Part shown: positions 35,189 through 44,445 of the stretch, in pieces
How the letters are laid out: each line of letters starts with the position of its first letter
Position numbering within the stretch: the stretch's first letter is position 1
From: Pseudomonadota bacterium
Lineage (GTDB): Bacteria; Pseudomonadota; Alphaproteobacteria; Rhodospirillales; Magnetospirillaceae
Reading direction: 5' to 3'
Assembly (NCBI GenBank): GCA_021782815.1
Contig: JAJXUO010000008.1
Coordinates: 19,234-83,233, forward strand
DNA: 64,000 nucleotides
The notes under the pieces: generated by a model
Databases searched by the model: none
Seen by the model: the letters and a program-made list of their open reading frames with translations, nothing else
Told to the model about the DNA's origin: nothing
Position numbers and translations under genes: made by a program

Positions 35189-36862
35189 CTACTGTTTGGG
35201 CAGGGAAATGAAAATAGTGCAACCTTTCCCGGCTTCCGAGTCCAGCCAGATGCGGCCGCCGTGATGTTCGGCGATCTTGCGGCAGGCGGCCAGGCCGATG
35301 CCGGTGCCCTCGTATTGTTCGCGCGACACCAGGCGCTGGAATACCATGAACAGGCGGTCGTGGTATTCCGGGGCGATGCCGATGCCGTTGTCGGCCACCG
35401 ACAGGATCCAGTCGCGGCCGTCGTCGCGGCAGGCGATGCGGACAAGGGGGGCGCGGTCGGGGGCGCGGAACTTGACGGCGTTGCCCACCAGATTTTGCAA
35501 AAGCCGCTCCAGTTCGCTGGGGTAGCCGGGCAGGACCACGCCGGTCTCGGGGCACTCCAGTTCGGCTCCGGCCTCGGCGATGGCCGCCGCCAGGGTCTCC
35601 CGGGCGCGGTGCAGGATGTCGTCGAGGCGCACCATCTCCTTTTCGGCGCTCTGGCGGCCGATGCGGGAATAGTCCAGAAGATCGGTGATCATGCGATCCA
35701 TGCGGCGCGCGCCTTCGGTGGCGTAGCTGATGAAGGTGGTCTCCTCCTCGCCCAGGCGGTCGTTTAAGGAGCGGCGCAGCAGGGTGAGATAGCTCGACAC
35801 CGTGCGCAGGGGCTGGCGGAGGTCGTGCGAGGCCACATAGGCGAAACGCTCCAGTTCCTCGTTGGAGCGCTGCAGATCCAGTTCCAGGGCCTTGCGGTCG
35901 GTGATGTCCTCGGCGGTCCACACCACGCCGAGATCGGGGCGGGCGCTGTCGACGATGTGCGAGACCAGCCGCACCCAGATCTCGGCGCCGTCGCGCCGGG
36001 CCATGCGGATCTCGCCGCGGAAGGTGTCGCCGGCCCGCAGCACCGGATAGGCCCGCTCGCCCACATCGGTGAAATAGCGTTCCTGGCTGTAGAGATGGCG
36101 GGCGTGCATGCCGCGCAGATCCTCGCCGGCGCGGCCGAACACGGCGGCGAAGGTCTGGTTGGACTCCACCACCACCCGATCGAGGCCGATCAGGGCCATG
36201 CCGATGGGGGCGTTGTCGAGCATGGCCTGACGGTAGCGGGTCAGGGTGCGGATTTCCCGCGCCGCCCGTTTCTGCTCCGAGGTGTCGTGGAACACCAGCA
36301 CGGCGCCGGACACCCGGCCGTCGTCGCCGCGCAAGGGCGAAACGGTGTAGTCCACCGGGCAGGGCTGGCCGCTGCGCCCCTGGAAGAATTCGCCGGAGAT
36401 GCGGCGGGTCTGCCCGTCCTTCATGGTGGCGCGCACGGCGCAGTGGCCGGTATGGCAGGGTTTGCCGTCGGACAGATGGTGGCCCAGCACTTGGGCGCCG
36501 TCGCCGCCCAGCATGGCGGCGCTGCTGTCCCAGCCCAGCAGGCGGGCGGCGGCGGTGTTGGCCAGGATCACCCGGCGTTCGGTATCGACGCCGAAAATGC
36601 CTTCGGCGGCGGTTTCAAAGACCAGTTGCAGACGGTCGGCGGCGGCGCTGGCGGCGCGGTGGCGGCGGCGCGACAGCGCCAGCGGCGGCAGCAGCGCCAG
36701 CAGGGTGGCGCCGGCCCCCAGGGCGATGCCGATGGACAGGGGCGGAGCGGCGGGCAGCAGGGGCAGGGCGGCGGCGATGGCCGCCGGGCCGGCGGCGCTC
36801 ATGGCCAGGGTTGCGAAAAAGCGGCCCGACAGACCCTGACGCGGCAACCCGGTTGTTGGCAT
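35189..36862 (-). CDS. PAS-PAS sensor histidine kinase
   Basis: 557 residues from the ATG at 36862. Two hydrophobic segments near the N terminus (about 15-38 and 42-64) are joined by a very short proline-rich turn, so there is no real periplasmic domain. PAS1 (about 75-195) carries PCHTGHC, a Cys/His cluster of possible redox or metal interest. PAS2 (about 205-322) ends VVWTAEDITDRK. The phospho-acceptor is His346 in AYVASHDLRQPLR, and the ATPase motifs are NLVGNAVKFRAP, VADNGIGI and GTGIGLAACRKI. It resembles the 4.9-kb kinase in its catalytic half. No cognate regulator is adjacent. Confidence 0.9.
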   Translation of the reverse strand: MPTTGLPRQGLSGRFFATLAMSAAGPAAIAAALPLLPAAPPLSIGIALGAGATLLALLPPLALSRRRHRAASAAADRLQLVFETAAEGIFGVDTERRVILANTAAARLLGWDSSAAMLGGDGAQVLGHHLSDGKPCHTGHCAVRATMKDGQTRRISGEFFQGRSGQPCPVDYTVSPLRGDDGRVSGAVLVFHDTSEQKRAAREIRTLTRYRQAMLDNAPIGMALIGLDRVVVESNQTFAAVFGRAGEDLRGMHARHLYSQERYFTDVGERAYPVLRAGDTFRGEIRMARRDGAEIWVRLVSHIVDSARPDLGVVWTAEDITDRKALELDLQRSNEELERFAYVASHDLRQPLRTVSSYLTLLRRSLNDRLGEEETTFISYATEGARRMDRMITDLLDYSRIGRQSAEKEMVRLDDILHRARETLAAAIAEAGAELECPETGVVLPGYPSELERLLQNLVGNAVKFRAPDRAPLVRIACRDDGRDWILSVADNGIGIAPEYHDRLFMVFQRLVSREQYEGTGIGLAACRKIAEHHGGRIWLDSEAGKGCTIFISLPKQ

Positions 36863-37062
36863 GAGTGATCCATATCCCCTGGATGTATGGGGGCAGGATA
36901 GCGCAAGCCCCCCTTGGGGTGGTAGTCGAATTGTCGGCATTTGATTGAATTTGCCGATATTGGAGCAAGGGCGATTTGACGCTTCCGGACTTGACAAAAA
37001 ACGCCGTGCGTGTGTCTCCTTCCGCTTTCCTGAAGCCTGTCGTTTCCCGGGATTTGTAACCG

Positions 37063-38898
37063 ATGCACCTTTACAGAACGCATACCTGCGGCCAGCTGCG
37101 CAAGGCTGATGCCGGTTCCACCGTGCGCCTTTCCGGCTGGGTTCACCGCAAGCGCGATCATGGCAACCTGCTGTTCGTCGATCTGCGCGATCATTACGGG
37201 CTGACCCAGTGCGTCGTCGATGTGTCGAGCCCGGTGTTCCAGGTGCTGGAGCAGGCGCGGCCGGAAAGCGTGGTCACCGTCACCGGCAAGGTGGTGCCGC
37301 GCAGCGCCGACACCGTCAATCCCAAGCTGCCCACCGGCGAGATCGAACTGCAGGTGGCCGAGGCGGCCCTGCAATCCACCGCCGACATCCTGCCCATGCA
37401 GGTGGCGGGCGAGCAGGAGTTCCCGGAAGACATGCGGCTGCGCTACCGCTATCTGGATCTGCGCCGCGACAAGCTGCACGCCAACATGCTGTTGCGCAGC
37501 AACGTCATCGCCTATCTGCGCCGCGCCATGATCGACCAGGGGTTCGTGGAATATCAGACCCCCATCCTCACCGCCTCCTCGCCCGAGGGCGCGCGCGATT
37601 ATCTGGTGGTCAGCCGCGTGCATCCCGGCAAGTTCTACGCCCTGCCGCAGGCGCCGCAGCAGTTCAAGCAGCTTTTGATGGTGGCGGGCTTCGACCGTTA
37701 TTTCCAGATCGCGCCCTGTTTCCGCGACGAGGACGGCCGCGCCGACCGCTCGCCCGGCGAGTTCTATCAGCTCGATTTCGAAATGAGCTTCGTGACGCAG
37801 GACGACGTGTTCGCCGCCATCGAGCCGGTGCTGCAGGGCGTGTTCGAACAGTTCGGCAATGGCCGCAAGGTCACTCCGGCGCCGTTCCCGCGCATCACCT
37901 ATCAGGACGCCATGCTGAAATACGGCTCCGATAAGCCCGATCTGCGCAATCCGCTGCTGATTTCCGACGTCACCGAGGCCTTCCGCGGCTCCAATTTCGG
38001 CATCTTCGCCCGCGCCATCGACGAAAAGAAGGCGGTGGTGCGCGCCATTCCGGCGCCCGGCGCCGGTGATCGGCCGCGCAGCTTCTTCGACAAGCTGAAC
38101 GACTGGGCCCGCGAACAGGGGGCCGGCGGTCTGGGCTATATCATCTTCGCCGCCGACGGCGCCAAGGGCCCCATCGCCAAGAATCTGGAGGCCGAGCGCA
38201 TCGCCGCCATCCGCGCCGCCACCGGCGCCCGGGACGGCGACGCCGTGTTCTTCTGCTGCGACAAGGTGGCCGTGGCCGAGAAGTTCGCCGGCGCCGTGCG
38301 CACCCGCGTTTGCGGCGAGCTCGATCTTCTGGAAAAGGATATCTTCAAGTTCTGCTGGACGGTGGATTTCCCCATGTACGAGCGGGACGAGGAGACCGGC
38401 AAGATCGAGTTCTCGCACAATCCCTTCTCGATGCCGCAATATGATCACGACGCCTTCCTGGCCCTGGACGCCCAGGCCGACGAGGAGGCGATCCTCGGCA
38501 TCAAGGCCTTCCAGTACGATATCGTCTGCAACGGCGTGGAACTGTCGTCGGGCGCCATCCGCAACCATCGCCCCGACGTCATGCTGAAGGCCTTCGAGCT
38601 GGCCGGCTATCCCAACGAGGAGGTGGAAGCCCGCTTCGGCGGCATGCTGAACGCCTTCCGCTACGGCGCGCCGCCGCATGGCGGCTCGGCCCCCGGCGTG
38701 GACCGCATCGTCATGCTGCTGGCCGACGAGCCCAACATCCGCGAGGTGATCCTGTTCCCCATGAACCAGCAGGCCCAGGATCTGCTGATGCAGGCCCCGG
38801 CCCCGGTGGAGCCGGAACGGCTGAAGGAACTGCATATCAAGCTGGATCTGCCCAAACCGAAAAAGCCCGCCGCCGACGGCGAGGCCGCCAAGGGCTGA
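37063..38898 (+). CDS. aspS: Aspartyl-tRNA synthetase
   Basis: 611 residues, a full-length bacterial AspRS. The OB-fold anticodon-binding part has [23 protein letters not shown]. The class II motifs are [21 protein letters not shown] (motif 2 region), [19 protein letters not shown] and [19 protein letters not shown] (motif 3). The inserted GAD domain (about 300-420) is present. The C-terminal Lys/Pro tail is ordinary. Alphaproteobacterial enzymes of this kind often also charge tRNA-Asn, which sequence alone does not decide. It has its own terminator. Confidence 0.98.
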   Translation: MHLYRTHTCGQLRKADAGSTVRLSGWVHRKRDHGNLLFVDLRDHYGLTQCVVDVSSPVFQVLEQARPESVVTVTGKVVPRSADTVNPKLPTGEIELQVAEAALQSTADILPMQVAGEQEFPEDMRLRYRYLDLRRDKLHANMLLRSNVIAYLRRAMIDQGFVEYQTPILTASSPEGARDYLVVSRVHPGKFYALPQAPQQFKQLLMVAGFDRYFQIAPCFRDEDGRADRSPGEFYQLDFEMSFVTQDDVFAAIEPVLQGVFEQFGNGRKVTPAPFPRITYQDAMLKYGSDKPDLRNPLLISDVTEAFRGSNFGIFARAIDEKKAVVRAIPAPGAGDRPRSFFDKLNDWAREQGAGGLGYIIFAADGAKGPIAKNLEAERIAAIRAATGARDGDAVFFCCDKVAVAEKFAGAVRTRVCGELDLLEKDIFKFCWTVDFPMYERDEETGKIEFSHNPFSMPQYDHDAFLALDAQADEEAILGIKAFQYDIVCNGVELSSGAIRNHRPDVMLKAFELAGYPNEEVEARFGGMLNAFRYGAPPHGGSAPGVDRIVMLLADEPNIREVILFPMNQQAQDLLMQAPAPVEPERLKELHIKLDLPKPKKPAADGEAAKG

Positions 38899-38903
38899 GA
38901 CAA

Positions 38904-38933
38904 AACCGCCGGTCGCGAGACCGGCGGTTTTTT
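38904..38933 (+). terminator. Rho-independent terminator of aspS
   Basis: Stem AACCGCCGGTC, loop GCGA, complementary arm, then a run of Ts. It also borders the end of the convergent unknown gene. Confidence 0.93.
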
Positions 38934-39361
38934 TAGGATTCGTCCGGAAGATAAAGCCCGGCGCGACGCCGCAGCAGGGTCAGGATGCGTTCGGCCCGGC
39001 GAAGCGTGGCGGCATCCCAGTGGTGATGGGCGCGGGCGAAGGCGATGCGGGTCTGCCAGTCGGCCAGCATGTCGCGGCGGCGGTCGAGCTTGGCGGTCTC
39101 GCCGGTCAGGGCGCCGATGGTGGCGTTGTAGTCGCGGTGCAGATCGCTGGGCAGGGCCAGTTGGTAATCTTCCCACGACAGGGCGCCGCCCAGATAATGT
39201 TCATAGGCCCAGTCGGCCATTTCCCGGGGCGACATCGGGCAGCCTTCCGGGCGGGGGGCGGGGATGGAGATGGGGGGCAGGGCGAGGCGCGCCAAAGAGG
39301 GCTCGCGCAGGCGGCGGGGGGGGTGGCGGCTGGGCCGGCTGAGGAAAAAATCCATGAACAT
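38933..39361 (-). CDS. Hypothetical protein, 142 residues
   Basis: Start at the ATG at 39361, or at 39355 two codons later. The first 45 residues are basic and proline-rich (SRPSRHPPRRLREP) and look disordered. The remainder is an acidic-helical module with MADWAYEHYLGGALSWEDYQ, LHRDYNATIGALTGE and WQTRIAFARAHHHWD. I do not recognise it. Codon use fits the genome, and the regular helical pattern supports coding. It is convergent with aspS and divergent from eipB. Confidence 0.65.
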   Translation of the reverse strand: MFMDFFLSRPSRHPPRRLREPSLARLALPPISIPAPRPEGCPMSPREMADWAYEHYLGGALSWEDYQLALPSDLHRDYNATIGALTGETAKLDRRRDMLADWQTRIAFARAHHHWDAATLRRAERILTLLRRRAGLYLPDES

Positions 39362-39646
39362 GGGTGTAGCGGATCCATTGTCTGCTCCGCGCCGGGGCGG
39401 AGAACGACGCCGTGAAACACCGAAGCAATCCCCATGCCAGCGGCGCGGGGCGGAAATGCGCCGTCTTTTCCTTAACAGGTGGAAAGGATTGCGGATCGGG
39501 CGGTATTTTTTGCCGCCTTGCCGGTCATTCCGGCCGGTTTTGCGGCGTGGCGGGACTATCCGGGGCGGGAAAAGCCTGTATAATGCCAGCGCTGTAGTGG
39601 GTCTTGACTCCGTCCGGCGGGTGCCGGTGGAGCTTCGGAGGGGCGA

Positions 39647-40477
39647 ATGAAAGCGGGAGTGGCCGCGGGCGCGGTGGGACTGGCTTTGACCTTTGGTCAG
39701 CCAACGCTTGCCTGGGCCGCCGGAGTGGATCTGGCACCGCATGAAGCGCTCTATTCCATGTCCCTGGCCTCCACCAATCTGTCGGGCGGCGTGACCGGGG
39801 CCTACGGCACCATGAGCTATAAATTCGCCGACAGCTGCACCGGCTGGACGGTGGAAAGCAAGACCGACCTCACCTTTTCCTATAACGAGGGCGACCCGGT
39901 GGCCACCACCTGGGACTTCGTCACCTGGGAATCCAAGGACGGCCTGCGCTACCGCTTCCGCGAACGCAGCACCCGCGACGGCGTGGTGAGCGAGGAGATC
40001 GAAGGCACCGCCCGGCTCGACGGCATCGGCAAGGGCGGCATGGTGCATTACACCCAGCCCGAGGAACGGGTGATCCGCCTGCCCAGGGGCACGCTGTTTC
40101 CCACCTATCATACCGAGGAGCTGCTGGCCCTGGCGGTGAAGGGCGGCCACGCCCTGCTGCGGCCGCTGTTCGACGGCACCGGCACGGAAGGGCCGCTCGA
40201 CGTCAATGCCGTTTTGGGGCGCGAGGTGGCGGCCAACGCCAATATCAGCCCCTCGGAAGCCAAGACGGCGGTGGACGCCGCCCTGCTGTCGGCGCCGTCG
40301 TGGCGTATCCAGATGGCCTTCTTCTCGCAGGATGCCACCGACGGCACCCCCGATTACGAAGTGGGGCTGCGCTATTACGAAAACGGCGTGGTGGACGAGG
40401 TTTTGCAGTCCTACGGCGATTTCTCGCTGCGCGGCATCCTGGAAAAACTGCGGCCCCTGCCCAAGCCCGATTGCTGA
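39647..40477 (+). CDS. eipB: EipB family (DUF1849) cell envelope protein
   Basis: 276 residues with a signal peptide (MKAGVAAGAVGLALTFG, cleavage near WAA). The mature start DLAPHEALYSMSLA and the TYGTM-like AYGTMSYKFADSCTGW fit the EipB beta-spiral family of alphaproteobacteria. A second cysteine near the C terminus (KPDC) could pair with the one in DSCTGW, as reported for EipB. The family supports outer-membrane and periplasmic integrity. The ATG follows GGAGGGG. Confidence 0.85.
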   Translation: MKAGVAAGAVGLALTFGQPTLAWAAGVDLAPHEALYSMSLASTNLSGGVTGAYGTMSYKFADSCTGWTVESKTDLTFSYNEGDPVATTWDFVTWESKDGLRYRFRERSTRDGVVSEEIEGTARLDGIGKGGMVHYTQPEERVIRLPRGTLFPTYHTEELLALAVKGGHALLRPLFDGTGTEGPLDVNAVLGREVAANANISPSEAKTAVDAALLSAPSWRIQMAFFSQDATDGTPDYEVGLRYYENGVVDEVLQSYGDFSLRGILEKLRPLPKPDC

Positions 40478-40484
40478 GGGGCGG

Positions 40485-40508
40485 CGCGCGGCGGAAAACC
40501 GCCGCGCG
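40485..40508. terminator. Hairpin between convergent eipB and chemoreceptor genes
   Basis: CGCGCGGCGG, loop AAAA, exact complement. It has no long T run on either strand, so it may act as a weak bidirectional terminator. Confidence 0.5.
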
Positions 40509-40518
40509 GCCGTTCTCG

Positions 40519-42192
40519 TCAGGCGGCGCGCATATCGGCCAGAAAGGCCTCCACCGCCCGTTCCAGGGTGGCGCTTTCCTCCAAAAGGCCGTTGGCGGCC
40601 TGAAACACCCCTTCGGCCATGCGCGTGGTCTGCTGGGTGGCCTGGGTCACGTCCTGGATATTGTGGGCGACGTCGCTGGTGCCGGTGGAGGCCAGGGCCA
40701 CGTTGCGGGCGATATCGGCCGCCGCCGCGCCCTGTTCCTCCACGGCGCCGGCGATGATGGTGGCCATCTCGTTCAAGGACACGATGGTCTGGCCGATGCT
40801 GGTGATGGCGCCCACGGCGTCCTGGGTCTGGGATTGCACGTTGGCCACCTGGGTGGCGATGTCCTCGGTGGCGCGTCCGGTCTGGTTGGCGAGGTTCTTC
40901 ACCTCGCCCGCCACCACGGCGAAGCCCTTTCCGGCCTCGCCGGCCCGCGCCGCCTCGATGGTGGCGTTCAAGGCCAGGAGATTGGTCTGGCTGGCGATGT
41001 CGTTGATGAGATTGACCACCTCGCCGATCTTCTGGGCCGAGTCCCGCAGGCCGGAGACCTTGCCGCTGGCGGTTTCCGCCTCGTTCTGGGCGGCGCGGGC
41101 GATTTCGGCCGAACGCTGCACCTGGGCCGAGATTTCGGCGATGGCGCTGGTCAACTGATTGCCCGCCGCCGAAACGGAATGCACGTTGGCGCTGGCCTCC
41201 TCGGTGGCGCGGGAGACCGCCTCGCTGCGGTTGCGGGTCTGCTCGGCATTGGCCGACAGGGTGTCGGAGGAGCGGTGCAGAGCCTCCACCGCCTGCTTGA
41301 TGCGGGCGAGCAGGGCGAGGATCTCGTTTTCGAAGCGGCCGGTGGCCTCCAGAATGCGCTTCTGGCGGGCGTCGCGGGCGGCCATGTCGTCGGCGTCCTG
41401 GCGCTTCCTGGCCTCGGTGGCGATCAGGCTTTGCCGCCAGTGTTCAATGGCCTGGGCCAGCGGGGCGATCTCGTCGCGGCGCTCGGTGCCCTCCACCGGC
41501 CGGTCCACCGCGCCCTGACCCAGGCGGCGCACGGTGGCGATGACGCCGTTCAGCGGCAGGATCACCGAACGGGAAATGCCGACCGACAGGCCCAGCCCCA
41601 GCACGAAGCTCAAGCCCCCCACCAGCAGCGCCAGATCGATGACATGGTCGATGGTGGCGGCGGTTTCGGCGCGGCTTTGGCTGTTCAGGCGCTCCAGGGC
41701 GTCGCGCAGGGTTTTGCCGCTGCCGTCGATGCCCTCGGCAGCCTTGCCGGCCAGGGCCAGACCGCGCAGGGCCACATCGCTTTTGAGGTTGCCGTTGGCG
41801 CCCGGCACCTGGCGCAGCAGGGTCATGGATTGCTGGTAAAGCTCGATGGCCTGGCCGATGGCCTCCACCTGGGCGCGGTCGGCGGGGTTGGTCAGGGCGT
41901 GCAGCAGCTCCTTTTGCAGGACGCGGGTGGTGTTCAGCGACTCCTCGGCCCGTTGCCAGCGCACCGCCTCGCCGGTGGCCAGGCCGGCATAGGCGTTCAT
42001 GCGGGTGACGTAGAGCGCGGTTTCCAGTTTCTGATCGAGAAGCTCGGCCTGAAAGGCGCGCTGCAATTCATCGGCGCTGCCGCGAAAGCGATGGCTGGAA
42101 TAAACGGTAAGCGCGCTCAAGCCGGCGATGATGACAAGCAGGACGCCGAATCCCATCAATAGCCGCGCAGTAATCTTAAACCCGTTCAGCAT
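40519..42192 (-). CDS. Methyl-accepting chemotaxis protein with helical-bundle sensor
   Basis: 557 residues from the ATG at 42192. TM1 is about 10-30 and a periplasmic region about 31-180 is all helical ([20 protein letters not shown]), consistent with a four-helix-bundle or HBM-like sensor. TM2 is about 185-210, followed by HAMP. The signalling tip [28 protein letters not shown] is present, as are the flanking methylation helices. The C terminus ends with LADMRAA and no NWETF-like pentapeptide. The ligand is unknown. Confidence 0.93.
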   Translation of the reverse strand: MLNGFKITARLLMGFGVLLVIIAGLSALTVYSSHRFRGSADELQRAFQAELLDQKLETALYVTRMNAYAGLATGEAVRWQRAEESLNTTRVLQKELLHALTNPADRAQVEAIGQAIELYQQSMTLLRQVPGANGNLKSDVALRGLALAGKAAEGIDGSGKTLRDALERLNSQSRAETAATIDHVIDLALLVGGLSFVLGLGLSVGISRSVILPLNGVIATVRRLGQGAVDRPVEGTERRDEIAPLAQAIEHWRQSLIATEARKRQDADDMAARDARQKRILEATGRFENEILALLARIKQAVEALHRSSDTLSANAEQTRNRSEAVSRATEEASANVHSVSAAGNQLTSAIAEISAQVQRSAEIARAAQNEAETASGKVSGLRDSAQKIGEVVNLINDIASQTNLLALNATIEAARAGEAGKGFAVVAGEVKNLANQTGRATEDIATQVANVQSQTQDAVGAITSIGQTIVSLNEMATIIAGAVEEQGAAAADIARNVALASTGTSDVAHNIQDVTQATQQTTRMAEGVFQAANGLLEESATLERAVEAFLADMRAA

Positions 42193-42414
42193 GACCCCAT
42201 CCCCCAAATGACTATATCCACCGCCATCCATCGATCGGAACATGGCGGAATTTCGACGCCGACTTGATCATATTGCACTGATCCGGTCACAATCGAAGTT
42301 CAGCTAATACATTCAAGAAGAGGGTAAGGCGACTCTCTTAGGCCATTCGGGATATGCGCAATTGATATGGCCGTATGCGCTGGAGGCGTATCGGGATTTA
42401 TTGATCGGTGTGAT
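42193..42414. other. AT-rich intergenic stretch
   Basis: 222 bp, AT-rich from about 42240, continuing into the 3' end of the SDR gene to about 42525. It presumably contains the chemoreceptor promoter. No gene or repeat is seen. Confidence 0.4.
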
Positions 42415-43188
42415 CTACTCTTTTCTAGGAATAAAGCCCGTTATGGCGTTGAGAAGGGTTCTGTTCATAAGCGATAGAATAAGAACTGAAAACCTTAGTA
42501 TAAGAGGGAAGCATATGAGGAATTTATTGTGTTCGATGCCGTGGCGAATGCGGCGGGCGGCGGCGTCGGCCTCCATCAGCAGCGGCATGGCGAAGCGGTT
42601 TTGCGCGGTGATGCGGCTTTTGACGAAGCCGGGGCAGATCACCGAAACGCCGATGCCATCGGCGGCCAGGCGGTTGTGCAGGCCTTCCCCCAACACCCGC
42701 ACGGCGGCCTTGCTGGCGCAATAGGCCGGGGCGGCGCCCAGGCCGAGAAACCCGGCCAGCGACGACATCAGGGCGATGTGGCCGCGCCGCCGCGCCTGCA
42801 GGGCGGGCAGGGCGGGCAGAACGGTGTTCAGCACTCCTTTGACGTTGACGTCGATAATGGCCAGGCTTTTCGCCAGATCGCCGTCGTCCCGGGATCCGGC
42901 GGTTCCGGCCGAGATGCCGGCATTGGCGATGATGAGATCGAGCGGCGCCCGGGCCTCGGCCTCGGTGATCCAGGCGGCCATGGCGGCGGGGTCGGCCACG
43001 TCCACCACGGCGCCCCAGGCTTCGGCGCCCAGGGCGCGGCAGCGGGCCGCCACCGCCTCCAGGCGGGCGGCGTCGCGCCCGGACAGGGCCAGATGCACGC
43101 CCGGCGCGGCATAGGCCAGGGCCAGGGCCTCGCCCAGGCCGCTGGAGGCGCCGGTGATCAAAGCCGAGCGGAATTGCGGGGGCGTCAC
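42415..43188 (-). CDS. Short-chain dehydrogenase/reductase
   Basis: 257 residues, GTG start 3 bp after the hepT stop. Classical SDR: cofactor loop TGASSGLGEAL, NAG motif IIANAGIS, and catalytic Ser with YxxxK in LMSSLAGFLGLGAAPAYCASKAA. The residue after the second strand (SGRDAARL) with Arg suggests NADP(H) preference. The last 35 or so residues (FLICFPLILRFSVLILSLMN) are hydrophobic and encoded by AT-rich DNA unlike the rest. They could be a membrane anchor, as in some lipid-active SDRs, or sequence acquired by readthrough. Confidence 0.88.
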   Translation of the reverse strand: MTPPQFRSALITGASSGLGEALALAYAAPGVHLALSGRDAARLEAVAARCRALGAEAWGAVVDVADPAAMAAWITEAEARAPLDLIIANAGISAGTAGSRDDGDLAKSLAIIDVNVKGVLNTVLPALPALQARRRGHIALMSSLAGFLGLGAAPAYCASKAAVRVLGEGLHNRLAADGIGVSVICPGFVKSRITAQNRFAMPLLMEADAAARRIRHGIEHNKFLICFPLILRFSVLILSLMNRTLLNAITGFIPRKE

Positions 43189-43191
43189 CGC

Positions 43192-43539
43192 TCAGTCCCG
43201 TTCCTGGCGCAACACGGCGCGCAAGGGGCCGGTGAGCCCGCTCAGATCATGTTCGATGGTGGCCCAGATCAGGCCGGGATCCACCGAATGATATTCGTGC
43301 ACCAGAATATGGCGGGCTTCGGTCATATGGCTCCAGGGAACGTCGGGGTGGCGCTGCATGACGTCGAAGGGGATGCGGTGGGCGGCCTCGCCGAGGATTT
43401 CCAGATTACGCACCACGGCGTCGATGCTGCGCTCGTCCTCGCAAAACTCACGCTGGTTCATGTCGCGGGTGAAGCGTTCGATCTTGTCGAGCGCGTCCAG
43501 CATGTCTTCGATCCTGACCCGCCAATCCTTATGCGACAT
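43192..43539 (-). CDS. hepT: HepT-like HEPN toxin (DUF86)
   Basis: 115 residues. The HEPN motif R-x4-H-x-Y is exact in ARHILVHEYHSV (about residues 80-91). The start RVRIEDMLDALDKIERFT and the NLEILGEAAHRIP helix match DUF86. HepT acts as an RNase or is silenced when its partner MntA adds AMP to the tyrosine. It lies 79 bp downstream of mntA on the same strand and is followed at 3 bp by an SDR gene. Confidence 0.92.
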   Translation of the reverse strand: MSHKDWRVRIEDMLDALDKIERFTRDMNQREFCEDERSIDAVVRNLEILGEAAHRIPFDVMQRHPDVPWSHMTEARHILVHEYHSVDPGLIWATIEHDLSGLTGPLRAVLRQERD

Positions 43540-43618
43540 CCCTCATCCTCTCCGTCCCCTCATGTTTCATCTCTGTGAATATGGGAGAATTCGTGAGAGA
43601 GTTCAATGGGATAAGTTC

Positions 43619-44047
43619 CTAATAGACGGTCAGGCACTCGGCCAGGATGCGGTCCTTCAGGCGGGGTTTCAGGGTGTCGGCGGTGGTGAGATCGACGGGG
43701 CGGCCCAGCAGCCCCTCCAGATGGTGCTTGAGATCGACGAACTCGAACAGGCCCGAGGGCCGGCCCGGCGCGAAGGCCACCAGCAGGTCGATATCGGAAT
43801 GGGGCTTGGTCTCGTTGCGCCGGGCCGAGCCGAACAGGGCCAGCGACACCACGCCGAAACGGTTGGCCAGGATCTCGCGGTGCTGGCGCAGGATCTCCAG
43901 GATTTCCTCGCGCTCGGGCGCGGCGCGGCGCTGGCCGATGCGGCGGGCATAGCCGCGCACGGCCTCGGCCTTTTCCACCGGAACCCAGACCGTGATTTCC
44001 GCCAGGCCGTGCCGGCTGTGCCGGCGATCGTTATCGGAGCTGTTCAT
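43619..44047 (-). CDS. mntA: MntA-like minimal nucleotidyltransferase antitoxin
   Basis: 142 residues from the ATG at 44047; a GTG at 44077 is an alternative. The nucleotidyltransferase motif is intact: LFGSARRNETKPHSDIDLLV, with a further DLTTAD. It is longer than the usual 95-110 because of about 50 N-terminal residues. These include AEITVWVPVEKAEAVRGYAR and IGQRRAAPE, a strand-helix unit of unknown role. It is expected to AMPylate HepT. Confidence 0.9.
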   Translation of the reverse strand: MNSSDNDRRHSRHGLAEITVWVPVEKAEAVRGYARRIGQRRAAPEREEILEILRQHREILANRFGVVSLALFGSARRNETKPHSDIDLLVAFAPGRPSGLFEFVDLKHHLEGLLGRPVDLTTADTLKPRLKDRILAECLTVY

Positions 44048-44445
44048 GATGGTTTCCAGAATAGCATAAGGAGGCACGGTCTGTCACAGGCGGCGGGGCA
44101 ATCGGCAGGGTGATCGCATTTGCGCTCACCCTGGCTTCTTTATTGTCCCTCAAGCGCCGGGCGCTGGCGTTCCGCCAGCTTGGCTGTCCTCACTTATGCC
44201 TCCGCGTTACCGCTCCGGCAACGCTCCGGCGCGCGAGAAAGCGCTAGTCAGCCGCTGATAGCGGCTTCCATATGCGATCACCCTGGGGCAATCGGCAGAG
44301 TGACCCCATATGGAAGCCGCCGCCCGGCGCCTGAGGGACATACCACTCAAAGCAAGCGCTTTTAAGCGATCGCCTTGCACAGGGGTGGCGGCGGCGGGAG
44401 CGGGGTTGTATAACCCGGGGACCGGACTTTTGGAGGGTTTGCCCC
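44048..44445. other. Gap between mntA and yicC containing a small inverted-repeat element
   Basis: 398 bp. It holds the repeat B element (44144-44340), a direct repeat GGGGCAATCGGCAG at 44096 and 44286, and the yicC leader with GGAGGG at about 44432. There is no gene. Confidence 0.6.
44144..44340. mobile_element. Repeat B: 197-bp MITE-like element with 20-bp terminal inverted repeats
   Basis: The left end TGTCCCTCAAGCGCCGGGCG and the right end match as inverted repeats at 19 of 20 positions. Internal features are the hairpin CTGGCG-TTC-CGCCAG beside the left end and a perfect 14-bp inverted repeat GCGGCTTCCATATG at 44261-44274 and 44307-44320. It encodes nothing. A target duplication is not evident. 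The left 40 bases are also the core of the 103-bp tandem unit near 22.8 kb. Confidence 0.65.

Noticed and set aside
36991..37020. TTGACA before aspS as a promoter
   Set aside because: A good -35 element is present, but no acceptable -10 hexamer lies at 15-19 bp spacing, so I did not list it.
38933..40150. 405-codon minus-strand frame extending the unknown gene across the eipB start
   Set aside because: Only the last 142 codons look coding. The upstream part is antisense to eipB, which has a clear signal peptide and family motifs.
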